Below are positions 53,036 through 60,950 of a stretch of DNA of 64,000 bases, piece by piece. Each line of letters starts with the position of its first letter. The stretch's first letter is position 1. The stretch comes from Pseudomonas sp. JAI120 (GTDB taxonomy: Bacteria > Pseudomonadota > Gammaproteobacteria > Pseudomonadales > Pseudomonadaceae). The notes under the pieces were generated by a model. That model was given only the letters and a program-made list of their open reading frames with translations. It did no database searches and was not told the origin of the DNA. The stretch lies in NCBI RefSeq assembly GCF_014207255.1, contig NZ_JACHCZ010000010.1, forward strand, positions 1 through 64,000, read 5' to 3'. The position numbers were made by a program, and so were the translations under genes.

Positions 53036-53800
53036 TTATGACTTGACCACTTTCGACGTCGCCATCGCCTCAGCGCCCTGTTCACGCACCCAGAACAACG
53101 TCGCCCCAGCCACTGCGGCCGGCATCATCAGGAGGTTGACCACCGGCACCAGCAGCACCAGGTAAACAATGCCGCCGAAACTCATGCTCTGCCAGCGTTT
53201 CTGGCGCAGCCAGGCGAGCATTTCGTTCCAGCCCAGCTTGTGGTTATCCGCCGGGTAGTCGATGTATTGGATCGCCATCATCCACACGCCGAACAGCAAC
53301 CACAGCGGCGCGGCGATCAGGTTGACCACCGGAATGAACGACAGGATAAACAGGCCGATGGCCCGAGGCAGGAAGTAGCCCAGCTTGCGCATTTCCCGGG
53401 CCAGGGTACGCGGGACCATTTCAATCAGCTCGCCCCAACTGAATGCCGGGAAGTCATCAGTGCCACGTACCACCACTTCCACTTTCTCGGAGAGAAAGCC
53501 GTTGAACGGTGCCGCGATGATATTGGCGAGCATGGTGAAAGTGAAAAACACCATCAGCACCACCAGCACCACAAACAGCGGCCATAGCAGGTAATTCAGA
53601 AAGCTCAGCCAGCCGGGCAGGGTCGGCATCAAGTGGTCGACCCACAGGCTGAACTGATGGCCGGCAAAATAGATCAAGCCGACGAACAGCACCAGGTTGA
53701 TTGCCAGCGGCAGCAGCACAAACAGGCGCAGGCCGGGGCTTAGCACCAGTCTGAGGCCTTCGCGCAGGTATTGCGGGCCGGAAAGGGCAGGGGCGGGCAT
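53036..53800 (-). CDS. cysZ: CysZ-like sulfate transporter
   Basis: A 254-residue inner-membrane protein of the CysZ/EI24 family (DUF540) with about four to six hydrophobic segments: LFVLLPLAINLVLFVGLIYF, LLWPLFVVLVVLMVFFTFTM, LANIIAAPFNGFLSEKVE and GLFILSFIPVVNLIAAPLWL. CysZ mediates sulfate uptake for cysteine synthesis. The start at 53800 (MPAPALSG) is preferred to an upstream in-frame ATG at 53854. Confidence 0.86.
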   Translation of the reverse strand: MPAPALSGPQYLREGLRLVLSPGLRLFVLLPLAINLVLFVGLIYFAGHQFSLWVDHLMPTLPGWLSFLNYLLWPLFVVLVVLMVFFTFTMLANIIAAPFNGFLSEKVEVVVRGTDDFPAFSWGELIEMVPRTLAREMRKLGYFLPRAIGLFILSFIPVVNLIAAPLWLLFGVWMMAIQYIDYPADNHKLGWNEMLAWLRQKRWQSMSFGGIVYLVLLVPVVNLLMMPAAVAGATLFWVREQGAEAMATSKVVKS

Positions 53801-54094
53801 GGAGAACTCCGAGCAGGATGACGAACGCGCCGACCTTACCGGCTTTGCCTTCAAGGCGAAAGCGTGGTCGGTGTGACGACATCAACGGTAACAAAGGCGT
53901 CGATTAATCGGCCTGACTGCATAGAGACCACCTATGAGCTGGATTGTTATTCCGTATTTCCTTAATCTTGCCCCCCTCGATACGCTGCACCCATTATTTT
54001 TCAGGGCCTGCGAGTTAAAGCCTTCCCCAAGTGCTTCGTGGTCCCTTTTTTATTCCAGCCGTCTTGTAGTCCGGGCGGTCGATAGGAGTGAGTC

Positions 54095-55057
54095 ATGTCT
54101 GATACCCGTCATTCGCGAGTGATTATTCTCGGTTCCGGCCCTGCCGGTTACAGCGCTGCCGTCTACGCTGCCCGGGCCAACCTCAAGCCGCTGCTGATCA
54201 CCGGCATGCAGGCGGGCGGTCAGTTGACCACCACCACTGAAGTCGACAACTGGCCGGGTGATGTCCACGGCCTGACCGGTCCGGTGCTGATGGAGCGCAT
54301 GAAAGAACACGCCGAGCGCTTTGAAACCGAGATCGTGTTTGATCACATCAACAAGGTCGACTTCTCCAAGAAGCCTTACAGCCTGACCGGCGACAGCGGC
54401 GTCTACACCTGTGACGCGCTGATCATCGCCACCGGCGCCAGTGCTCGCTACCTAGGCCTGCCATCGGAAGAAGCGTTCATGGGCAAAGGCGTTTCCGCTT
54501 GCGCCACCTGTGACGGTTTCTTCTACCGCAACAAGCCGGTCGCCGTGGTCGGTGGTGGCAACACTGCCGTGGAAGAGGCGCTGTACCTGGCCAACATCGC
54601 CAGCACCGTGACCCTGGTTCACCGCCGCGAGACTTTCCGCGCCGAGAAGATCCTGATCGACAAGCTCCACGCCCGTGTGGCTGAGGGCAAGATCATCCTC
54701 AAGCTCAACGCCACCCTGGACGAAGTCCTGGGCGACAACATGGGCGTGACCGGTGCCCGCCTGAAAAACAACGATGGCAGCTTCGACGAGCTGAAAGTCG
54801 ACGGCGTGTTCATCGCCATCGGTCACACCCCGAACACCTCGTTGTTCGAAGGCGTGCTGGAAGCTAAAGACGGTTACCTGGTGGTGCAAGGCGGCCGTGA
54901 AGGCAACGCTACCGCGACCAACATCGAAGGCATCTTCGCTGCCGGCGACGTGGCCGACCACGTCTACCGCCAGGCCATCACTTCGGCCGGCGCCGGTTGC
55001 ATGGCGGCCTTGGACGCCGAGCGTTACCTCGACGGTTTGAAGGACGCTTCCTTCTAA
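54095..55057 (+). CDS. trxB: Thioredoxin reductase
   Basis: This flavoenzyme reduces thioredoxin with NADPH. The 320-residue protein has the FAD motif GSGPAG at 13-18, the redox pair CATC at 136-139 in SACATCDGFF, the NADPH motif VVGGGNTAVEEALYLAN, and the late FAD block GIFAAGDVADHVYRQAITSA. It is divergent from cysZ with 294 bases between, and a terminator follows. Confidence 0.97.
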   Translation: MSDTRHSRVIILGSGPAGYSAAVYAARANLKPLLITGMQAGGQLTTTTEVDNWPGDVHGLTGPVLMERMKEHAERFETEIVFDHINKVDFSKKPYSLTGDSGVYTCDALIIATGASARYLGLPSEEAFMGKGVSACATCDGFFYRNKPVAVVGGGNTAVEEALYLANIASTVTLVHRRETFRAEKILIDKLHARVAEGKIILKLNATLDEVLGDNMGVTGARLKNNDGSFDELKVDGVFIAIGHTPNTSLFEGVLEAKDGYLVVQGGREGNATATNIEGIFAAGDVADHVYRQAITSAGAGCMAALDAERYLDGLKDASF

Positions 55058-55068
55058 ATTGTTGAAAT

Positions 55069-55097
55069 AAAAAAACCGGCTGCGAGGCCGGTTTTTT
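55069..55097. terminator. Terminator after trxB
   Basis: AAAAAACCGGC (55070-55080) pairs with GCCGGTTTTTT (55087-55097) around TGCGAG. It has A/T runs on both sides and could serve both trxB and the convergent hopJ-folM operon, which ends at 55118. Confidence 0.93.
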
Positions 55098-55117
55098 ATG
55101 CGTGCAATTTAACTGAC

Positions 55118-55459
55118 TCAGGATTTGCGAGTCAGTGGCTGGGCGGTGAATGTCACACCTGCCAACCCATGGGCAATCAACGCCCGGATATTGCCATGGT
55201 CACTGCCCTCAGGCGTCGCCACCACCGAGCGGTAATGCTCACCAAACGCCAACAGCGCTTCCTGGTCGCTCAAGCCTTCCAACAGCGCCAAGCCCAGGGT
55301 CTTGCACGAACCTTCGTTTTGCCCGGCAGCGTTTTCCACATCGCCATTGGTGAAAGCTTGCGGCTGGTAATCGTAACCGGCAGCGACAAACGCCAGGGTG
55401 TCGGCAAAAACATGCGTGCCGCTGTTGAGGCTGGCGCGCAGGGTGTTCAAATCAGTCAT
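55118..55459 (-). CDS. HopJ-family protein
   Basis: A 113-residue soluble protein of the HopJ (type III effector HopPmaJ-like) family: FADTLAFVAAGYDYQPQAFT, NAAGQNEGSCKTLGLALLEG and GNIRALIAHGLAGVTFTAQP. The family is widespread in bacteria without type III secretion, so effector function is not implied here. The start at 55459 overlaps the preceding DUF1244 gene by 8 bases. It appears to be the last gene of the fol operon. Confidence 0.86.
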   Translation of the reverse strand: MTDLNTLRASLNSGTHVFADTLAFVAAGYDYQPQAFTNGDVENAAGQNEGSCKTLGLALLEGLSDQEALLAFGEHYRSVVATPEGSDHGNIRALIAHGLAGVTFTAQPLTRKS

Positions 55460-55748
55460 GGGGTTTTCCTTTGGCGAACGCCGCCTGCTGCTCGGCGCTG
55501 GCTTCTTGCTGGTATTGGGCTTTCCACTCGGCATACGGCATGCCGTACACCACTTCGCGGGCGTCATCGAGGCTCAGCTCGATCTGGCGCTCGTCGGCCT
55601 CGGCCTTGTACCACTTGGACAGGCAGTTGCGGCAGAAGCCGGCGAGGTTCATCAGGTCAATGTTCTGCACATCCTTGCGGCTGTCCAGATGCGCCACCAG
55701 CCGGCGGAAGGCGGCGGCTTCGAGTTCGAGGCGTTGTTGATCGTTCAT
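55452..55748 (-). CDS. DUF1244-family protein
   Basis: A 98-residue protein matching DUF1244: AAAFRRLVAHLDSRKDVQNI, DLMNLAGFCRNCLSKWYKAE and REVVYGMPYAEWKAQYQ. The CRNC pair could bind metal. Function is unknown. The start at 55748 (MNDQQRLE) is the likely one; an upstream in-frame ATG at 55763 is possible. It overlaps the HopJ gene by 8 bases and follows folX by 23 bases. Confidence 0.88.
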   Translation of the reverse strand: MNDQQRLELEAAAFRRLVAHLDSRKDVQNIDLMNLAGFCRNCLSKWYKAEADERQIELSLDDAREVVYGMPYAEWKAQYQQEASAEQQAAFAKGKPHD

Positions 55749-55771
55749 AGGGCTCACTGACAATTCAGGGG

Positions 55772-56143
55772 TTAGCGGCTGGCCGCCAGGGTAATCGACA
55801 CCGACTCGGCAAAGCGCAGGGCATGGGGCTTATCCACTTCGACTTCGGCGTACAGCACCGATTCGTTGCTCATCACCAGGTCCAGCAGTTCCTGGGTCAG
55901 GCGCTCCAGCAAGGCAAAGCGGTTGCCTTCCACGTGGGCGATGATGGCCTTGGTGATGGTGCGGTAGTTCAGCGCGTGGTCGATGTCGTTGTCGCGCACG
56001 GCTTCCTGGGCGGCATACAGGATGGTCAGGTTGATCAGCACATCCTGCTTGTTGAGGATTTCGTCCTCATTGATACCGATGAAGGTGCGCAGGCACAGGT
56101 CCTTGACCCGGATGCGCGCCATGCCTGGTTGAAGTTGTGGCAT
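55772..56143 (-). CDS. folX: Dihydroneopterin triphosphate 2'-epimerase FolX
   Basis: It converts dihydroneopterin triphosphate to dihydromonapterin triphosphate. The 123-residue FolB/FolX fold protein has RIRVKDLCLRTFIGINEDEI, DVLINLTILYAAQEAV, LNYRTITKAIIAHVEGNRFA and ALLERLTQELLDLVMS. Its place directly between folE and DUF1244 (2 and 23 bases away), with folM beyond folE, favours FolX rather than FolB. Start at 56143. Confidence 0.9.
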   Translation of the reverse strand: MPQLQPGMARIRVKDLCLRTFIGINEDEILNKQDVLINLTILYAAQEAVRDNDIDHALNYRTITKAIIAHVEGNRFALLERLTQELLDLVMSNESVLYAEVEVDKPHALRFAESVSITLAASR

Positions 56144-56145
56144 TG

Positions 56146-56706
56146 CTACTTGCTCCGTCCAATCAGTTGCAGGAACTCCATGCGCGTGGTGTTCGACTCG
56201 CGGAACGCGCCGAGCATCACCGAGGTGTTCATGGTTGAATTCTGTTTTTCCACGCCGCGCATCATCATGCACATGTGCTTGGCTTCGATGACCACGGCCA
56301 CACCAGCGGCCTGGGTCACTTCCTGGATGGCATCGGCGATTTGCCGGGTGAGGTTTTCCTGGATCTGCAGGCGCCGGGCGAACATGTCGACGATGCGCGC
56401 CAGCTTCGACAGGCCCAGCACCTTGCCCGTCGGAATATAGGCCACGTGGGCCTTGCCGATAAAGGGCAGCAGGTGATGCTCGCACAGCGAATACAGCTCG
56501 ATGTCCTTGAGGATCACCATCTCGTCATTGTCGGAGGCGAACAGTGCGCCGTTGACGATTTCCTCGAGGTTCTGCTCATAGCCATGACACAGGTACTGCA
56601 TGGCCTTGGCGGCGCGCTTGGGGGTGTCGAGCAGGCCTTCGCGTTCCGGGTCTTCGCCCAGGCCCTTGAGGATCTCGCGGTAATGGTGGGGCAGGGATAA
56701 GGTCAT
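56146..56706 (-). CDS. folE: GTP cyclohydrolase I FolE
   Basis: It makes dihydroneopterin triphosphate from GTP. The 186-residue enzyme has the zinc and catalytic residues in YSLCEHHLLPFIGKAHVAYI and EAKHMCMMMRGVEKQNS, and the GLSKLARIVDMFARRLQIQE segment. With FolX and FolM it forms the route to tetrahydromonapterin, the cofactor of phenylalanine hydroxylase in Pseudomonas; folate synthesis may use another FolE. It lies 2 bases before folX. Confidence 0.95.
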   Translation of the reverse strand: MTLSLPHHYREILKGLGEDPEREGLLDTPKRAAKAMQYLCHGYEQNLEEIVNGALFASDNDEMVILKDIELYSLCEHHLLPFIGKAHVAYIPTGKVLGLSKLARIVDMFARRLQIQENLTRQIADAIQEVTQAAGVAVVIEAKHMCMMMRGVEKQNSTMNTSVMLGAFRESNTTRMEFLQLIGRSK

Positions 56707-56726
56707 ACAACATCCTCACAAGCGGC

Positions 56727-57437
56727 TTACTTGATATGCCGCCCGCCGTTGACGGTCAGGGTGGTCCCGGTGACATAGGGGTTGTCCAGCAGGTAACGCA
56801 CGCTCTGGTAAATCACCTCCGGCCCGGGTTCGATGCCCAGTGCCGATTTGGCCAAGACCTTGACGCGGTAGGCCGCGTCGTCGCCTTCGTTGAACATCAC
56901 CATCGCCGGGGCGATGCCGTTGACCTTGATCAGCGGCGCGAACTGCGCGGAAAACGACAGCGTGAGGCTCTCGAGCCCGGCCTTGGTGGCACAGTAGGCG
57001 ATGTGCTGGCGGCTGCCCTTGCGCACCACGTCATCGCTGATATGCACGATGTCGGCAGGTGTCGAGCGTTGCAGCAAGGGTGAACAATGCAGGTTGATCA
57101 GGTAGGGCGCAAGCATGTGCACGCTGAACATATCGCGAAAGGCGCGGCTTTCGTCGCCCGGCGCCTCTGCGACCCACGCCGAAGCATTGTGGATGATTGC
57201 ACGCAGGCTTTGTGTGTGTGTGTTCAGTTCAGCGATAAACGCGAGAATCCCGGCTTCAGTGGAAAAGTCGGCAAACACACCGACCGCGCCACGCTCGCGC
57301 AGGGCCTGCACGCCAGGGCGTTCGCTGCGGTAGCTGAAAATCACCGGTTGGCCCTCGTCCAGCAGGCGTTCGGCGCAATGCAGGCCGACGCGCTGGCCGG
57401 CGCCGGTGATCAGGATCGGGGCGTTCGTTGCAGTCAT
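56727..57437 (-). CDS. folM: Dihydromonapterin reductase FolM
   Basis: This short-chain dehydrogenase reduces dihydromonapterin to tetrahydromonapterin with NADPH. The 236-residue protein has the Rossmann motif PILITGAGQRVGLHCAE, NASAWVAEAPGDE and the catalytic YCATKAGLESLTLSFSAQF. The C-terminal GTTLTVNGGRHIK is typical. The start at 57437 (MTATNAP) has a good ribosome site. It is transcribed before folE, 20 bases apart. Confidence 0.92.
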   Translation of the reverse strand: MTATNAPILITGAGQRVGLHCAERLLDEGQPVIFSYRSERPGVQALRERGAVGVFADFSTEAGILAFIAELNTHTQSLRAIIHNASAWVAEAPGDESRAFRDMFSVHMLAPYLINLHCSPLLQRSTPADIVHISDDVVRKGSRQHIAYCATKAGLESLTLSFSAQFAPLIKVNGIAPAMVMFNEGDDAAYRVKVLAKSALGIEPGPEVIYQSVRYLLDNPYVTGTTLTVNGGRHIK

Positions 57438-57494
57438 GGGAGGCTCGCGTCGCTGGCAGGCGCAAATCATACCAGCGACGGGCCGCCCCTGTAC

Positions 57495-58055
57495 TCACGC
57501 CGCCGCTTCGGAGGCCTTGCGGGGGGCAGGCGCTGGGTGCAGCCAGTTCGCCAGCAGGTGGGTCGACAGCGGAATGAACCAGTACACCATCAAGGGCGTG
57601 AGTGCCATTGTGCTGACCAGCACACGTGGCCCCAGCTCGAGTTCACTGAGCAGCGGCCCCAGGACGAAGTTGAACAGCAGCGACACCGGAAAAAACGCCA
57701 GCCAGATCGCCACCGCCTGCTTCCAGCGTGGCGGACGGGCGCCCGCTGCGCCAAACCAGCCATCGATGCCCCGTACACGGTGCTCGGACGGGTCGGCGAA
57801 TAAATCGCTCCCACGGCTCAACCACGCACTGCGTGAGGCGGAAAACTCCCAGGCGTGCAGGGTTTTCTCATCGGCGAAGCGGAAAATGATCTGGAATTCA
57901 TCGTCATTGGGCGGTGGGGCCAGCACGCCGGAGCCCAGATAGCCGGGGAAATCGGTGGCCAATTGCTCGCCTTCGCGCAGCCAGGCCATCAGTTCTTCAT
58001 AGCGCCCTTTGGCCACGCGGCGCGCAACCATCAAGGTGACGGGAGAGGTAGACAT
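57495..58055 (-). CDS. ABM-domain protein with C-terminal membrane segments
   Basis: A 186-residue protein. Residues 1-95 form an antibiotic-biosynthesis-monooxygenase (ABM) ferredoxin-like domain (PVTLMVARRVAKGRYEELMA, GYLGSGVLAPPPNDDEFQII, FRFADEKTLHAWEFSASR). The rest has two hydrophobic segments (AIWLAFFPVSLLFNFVLG, ALTPLMVYWFIPLSTHLL) that should anchor it in the membrane. Such fusions are found in light- or stress-controlled loci, but no substrate is known. It is divergent from the MerR gene and so may be its target. Confidence 0.8.
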   Translation of the reverse strand: MSTSPVTLMVARRVAKGRYEELMAWLREGEQLATDFPGYLGSGVLAPPPNDDEFQIIFRFADEKTLHAWEFSASRSAWLSRGSDLFADPSEHRVRGIDGWFGAAGARPPRWKQAVAIWLAFFPVSLLFNFVLGPLLSELELGPRVLVSTMALTPLMVYWFIPLSTHLLANWLHPAPAPRKASEAAA

Positions 58056-58132
58056 TGTGTATCTCCAAATGTACGGGTGCGCTGAACCGGGTAGGTGGCG
58101 CACAGACGACGCTGCGGGGGTGTTGCAGCGAC

Positions 58133-58226
58133 GTGTAAAAAGCAGGCAAGGATTATTCCTGTTTTACCCGAATACACCAGCGACATTGGTCCGAAAAGCG
58201 GGAAACTTGAAAAAGACAGGTGTAAA
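58133..58226. promoter_or_regulatory. GTGTA boxes between ABM and MerR genes
   Basis: GTGTAAA occurs at 58133-58139 and 58220-58226, and TACAC, its inverse, at 58173-58177, next to GTTTTAC at 58161-58167. They lie in the 215-base divergent gap and may be operator sites for the MerR protein. The match is suggestive only. Confidence 0.35.
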
Positions 58227-58270
58227 GGCGTTAAATGAGCGCCCAGTTAACGTTGGTTTTTTGGTCTAAA

Positions 58271-59230
58271 ATGCCCGTGATTACTGCTCCGCTTGATAGT
58301 GTTTCGCATCTGGATTCCACCGCTTCCGATGAGCTGTTTCCGATTCGTGAAGTCTCGAGATTGACAGGCGTCAACCCGGTCACCTTGCGTGCCTGGGAGC
58401 GCCGTTATGGGCTGATACAGCCCACGCGCACTGAAAGTGGGCATCGCCTCTATTCCAAGGTCGATATACAGACAGTCCATCGTGTTCTCGATTGGATCGA
58501 GCGCGGCGTGGCCGTGAGCAAAGTGGGCAAGATTCTCGCTCGTGACGATCAGCAGGCCGAAGCCGTTCGTGCACAGCGCGATGCCGTCGAGGAAAGTGAA
58601 TGGCCGCAGTGGCAGGCGCGGTTGATGCAGGTCATCAGCGACTTCGACGACCGTCAACTGGAACGTTTGTATGGGCAGGTTCTGGCTACCTACCCACTCG
58701 ACGTGGTGTTCCAGGACATTCTGATGCCCCTGTGGAATGAGCTGTTGCGTCATCAGGGGCGTTTCGGCCAGGCCAGCGAATGGTTGTTCTTCGACAACTT
58801 CCTGCGAGTACGTGCCTTGGAGCGCCTGCAATTGGCGTGCGCTTCACCCGTGCCGCGGGTATTGCTGGCGGCCATGGCGGGTGAGTGCCGTAAGTTGGAG
58901 TTGCTGGTGGCGGCGCTCCTGATGAGCAGAGATGACCTGGCCGTGAAAGTGCTGGGCATGGGGCAGCCGGTTGACGAGTTGACGCTGGTCTGCGAGAAAA
59001 CTCACCCACAGGCCCTGATCCTCTTCTCCAATTACTCGCATAACCATGATCTTGCCGGGCGCTTGAACCGCTTGGCGTTGACCCTGGATTGCCCGCTGCT
59101 TCTTGCGGGTGCGGCTTCGGATCTTGCCCAGGACGACCTGGCCGGCACGTCCATTGGCTGCCTGGGCAATGAAGGTCGCCTGATGCGGCGGCGCTTGCAA
59201 CAGTTTCTCAGCGGCGGGCTGGATACCTGA
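58271..59230 (+). CDS. MerR-family light-response regulator (LitR/CarH-like)
   Basis: A 319-residue regulator. Residues 23-90 form a MerR HTH (FPIREVSRLTGVNPVTLRAW and SGHRLYSKVDIQTVHRVLDW). The rest resembles the helical and Rossmann-like B12-binding modules of CarH/LitR. The usual ExHxxG ligand motif is changed: the matching stretch reads GECRKLELLVAALLMSRDD, without the histidine or the glycine. Such members do not sense adenosylcobalamin and in P. putida are paired with short LOV proteins. A LOV gene lies 0.7 kb away. The start at 58271 is preferred to an ATG 36 bases upstream. Confidence 0.87.
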   Translation: MPVITAPLDSVSHLDSTASDELFPIREVSRLTGVNPVTLRAWERRYGLIQPTRTESGHRLYSKVDIQTVHRVLDWIERGVAVSKVGKILARDDQQAEAVRAQRDAVEESEWPQWQARLMQVISDFDDRQLERLYGQVLATYPLDVVFQDILMPLWNELLRHQGRFGQASEWLFFDNFLRVRALERLQLACASPVPRVLLAAMAGECRKLELLVAALLMSRDDLAVKVLGMGQPVDELTLVCEKTHPQALILFSNYSHNHDLAGRLNRLALTLDCPLLLAGAASDLAQDDLAGTSIGCLGNEGRLMRRRLQQFLSGGLDT

Positions 59231-59232
59231 TT

Positions 59233-59838
59233 TCAGGCATGCATGTGCGGATGGGCCAGGCGGTGCTGGTGCAGGATGAACTGACGCAGGCGCTCGGTTT
59301 CATCCACGTCGCTTTGGCTCAAGCGATAAGCAAACAAGCCCCGTGCCGTTTCCCGCTCGAACGCGCCGCGCAGCGCGATGCGTTCGTAGCCCGATGGGCT
59401 GAACCACAGGGAAAAGGTTTTTGGCGGCTTGATCCGGCCGCGAATTTCCACCAGTACACCCTTGAATGACACCTCATGCACCCACAGGGCGCCGGCATTG
59501 CCCCGGATGTTCTCGAGGGCCACCGGCGTTTCAAGCGCCAGGCGCCACGGGCGTATCATCGGGCCGTCTTCGAAAATACTTGGCACGCCCAAACGCAGAT
59601 GCATTGCATTGAACTCATCCTCCACCAGATGCAGAGGGAAGGTCAGTTGCTGGTTGTTGAACTGCGCCTGGATGGTGAGATGGTCGTGGGCGGCCAGGCG
59701 GGTGAGCAAGTCGCGAATCTGTGCACCGCCGTTGACGGTCAGGCTCGACGAAGCATCCCGCAGGTTGAGTTGCGGGTTGTGTTGCATATTCTGAATGAAA
59801 TCCAGCTCATCCTGGGTCAGAAGCGCATTGCGTCGCAT
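59233..59838 (-). CDS. PilZ-like protein, likely degenerate
   Basis: A 201-residue soluble protein. The N-terminal half resembles a YcgR-type flagellar-brake domain; the C-terminal part (ALWVHEVSFKGVLVEIRGR, then FSLWFSPSGYERIALRGAFE) has PilZ-like topology. The c-di-GMP motif is imperfect: EVSFKG stands where D/N-x-S-x-x-G is expected, and no RxxxR is seen. It lies 59 bases after the LOV gene on the same strand, so they may be co-transcribed. The call is tentative. Confidence 0.55.
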   Translation of the reverse strand: MRRNALLTQDELDFIQNMQHNPQLNLRDASSSLTVNGGAQIRDLLTRLAAHDHLTIQAQFNNQQLTFPLHLVEDEFNAMHLRLGVPSIFEDGPMIRPWRLALETPVALENIRGNAGALWVHEVSFKGVLVEIRGRIKPPKTFSLWFSPSGYERIALRGAFERETARGLFAYRLSQSDVDETERLRQFILHQHRLAHPHMHA

Positions 59839-59897
59839 CGTGCTTGCTCAATAGAGGGGTATTAAAGTGCCATTATCCGCTCTTATGCCTGCACTTT

Positions 59898-60365
59898 CTA
59901 AATTTTGTTTAATCCATTTGTCGCTTTGAGCGCTGCCAGTTCGGCCTTGACCTGCGCCAGTTCGCCTTCCAACTGCGCGACACGCTGCTGGGCCTTGACC
60001 TGGAGCGTGACGTCCTTTTGTACACCGACGAAATACGTCTGTTTGTCCGCCGCGTTATAAACCGTTGAAAGCGACAGTTCGTTCCAGAAGTGGCTGCCGT
60101 CCTTGCGGTAATTACGCAGGATTTCCCGGCAGGCACCGTCGTTCTCCAACGCTTCGCGGATGGCTATCAGGGCCGGCTGGTCGCGGTCGCCTGACTGCAG
60201 GAAGCGGCAATCCTGATAGAGGATTTCGTCGAGGGTGTAGCCGGTCAGCCGTTCGAATGCGGGGTTTACGTAGATCAGCGGCTTGTCCTTGCCTTCTCTT
60301 TCAGCGATGACGATGCCGTCGTTGGAAGCGTTGATCACCATGTGCATCAGCTTGGCGTTAATCAT
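59898..60365 (-). CDS. Short LOV blue-light photoreceptor
   Basis: A 155-residue protein that is a single LOV (PAS) domain with a short helical C terminus and no output domain. The flavin-binding core is seen in NASNDGIVIAEREG, ILYQDCRFLQSGDRD with the photoactive cysteine at residue 53, REILRNYRKDGSHFWNELSL and TYFVGVQKDVTLQVKAQQ. It closely matches the PpSB1/PpSB2-LOV proteins of P. putida. The start MINAKLM at 60365 is chosen by similarity to those. It is divergent from the mioC-like gene. Confidence 0.9.
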   Translation of the reverse strand: MINAKLMHMVINASNDGIVIAEREGKDKPLIYVNPAFERLTGYTLDEILYQDCRFLQSGDRDQPALIAIREALENDGACREILRNYRKDGSHFWNELSLSTVYNAADKQTYFVGVQKDVTLQVKAQQRVAQLEGELAQVKAELAALKATNGLNKI

Positions 60366-60494
60366 TGCGCGGTCCATGGCTTTGGGTTGGAGTTGCCAGT
60401 TTAAGACATGCCTTGAATCTTGCACGGCGGGCGCTGAAATATTTGCGCCAGCTGCTAATATCCCAGGCTTTCGCTCAACTACAGGATCAGATTG

Positions 60495-60950
60495 ATGAAA
60501 GTCGCCATCCTTTCCGGCTCGGTGTACGGCACGGCTGAAGAAGTCGCCCGCCACGCCGCCGACATCCTCAACAAGGCCGGCTTCGAGGCCTGGCACAACC
60601 CCCGTGCGACCTTGGCGGATGTACAAGCCTTCAGTCCGCAAGCCTTTCTGGCGGTGACCTCCACCACCGGTATGGGTGAATTGCCCGACAACCTGCAACC
60701 CCTGTATTCAACCCTTCGCGACCAACTGCCCGCCGCCTGGCGTGGCCTGCCCGGCGCGGTGATCGGCCTGGGCGACGCCAGCTACGGCGATACCTTCTGC
60801 GGCGGCGGCGAGCAAATGCGCGAGCTGTTCGGCGAGTTGGGTGTGCGTGAAGTGCTGCCGATGCTGCGCCTGGACGCCAGCGAGAGTGTCACTCCGGAAA
60901 CCGACGCAGAGCCGTGGCTGGCCGAGCTGGTCACTGCACTGCGCGCTTGA
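60495..60950 (+). CDS. mioC: Flavodoxin MioC-like
   Basis: A 151-residue FMN-binding flavodoxin. The phosphate-binding loop is LSGSVYGTAEEVA, followed by VTSTTGMGELPDNLQPLYST and VIGLGDASYGDTFCGGGEQM. It may serve as an electron carrier, for example for biotin synthase as proposed for E. coli MioC. Its last 20 bases overlap the convergent LysR gene. Confidence 0.9.
   Translation: MKVAILSGSVYGTAEEVARHAADILNKAGFEAWHNPRATLADVQAFSPQAFLAVTSTTGMGELPDNLQPLYSTLRDQLPAAWRGLPGAVIGLGDASYGDTFCGGGEQMRELFGELGVREVLPMLRLDASESVTPETDAEPWLAELVTALRA

Noticed and set aside
55118..55459. HopJ-like gene as evidence of a type III secretion locus
   Set aside because: No secretion genes or hrp box are nearby, and the gene is packed with pterin genes; the family is common outside type III systems.
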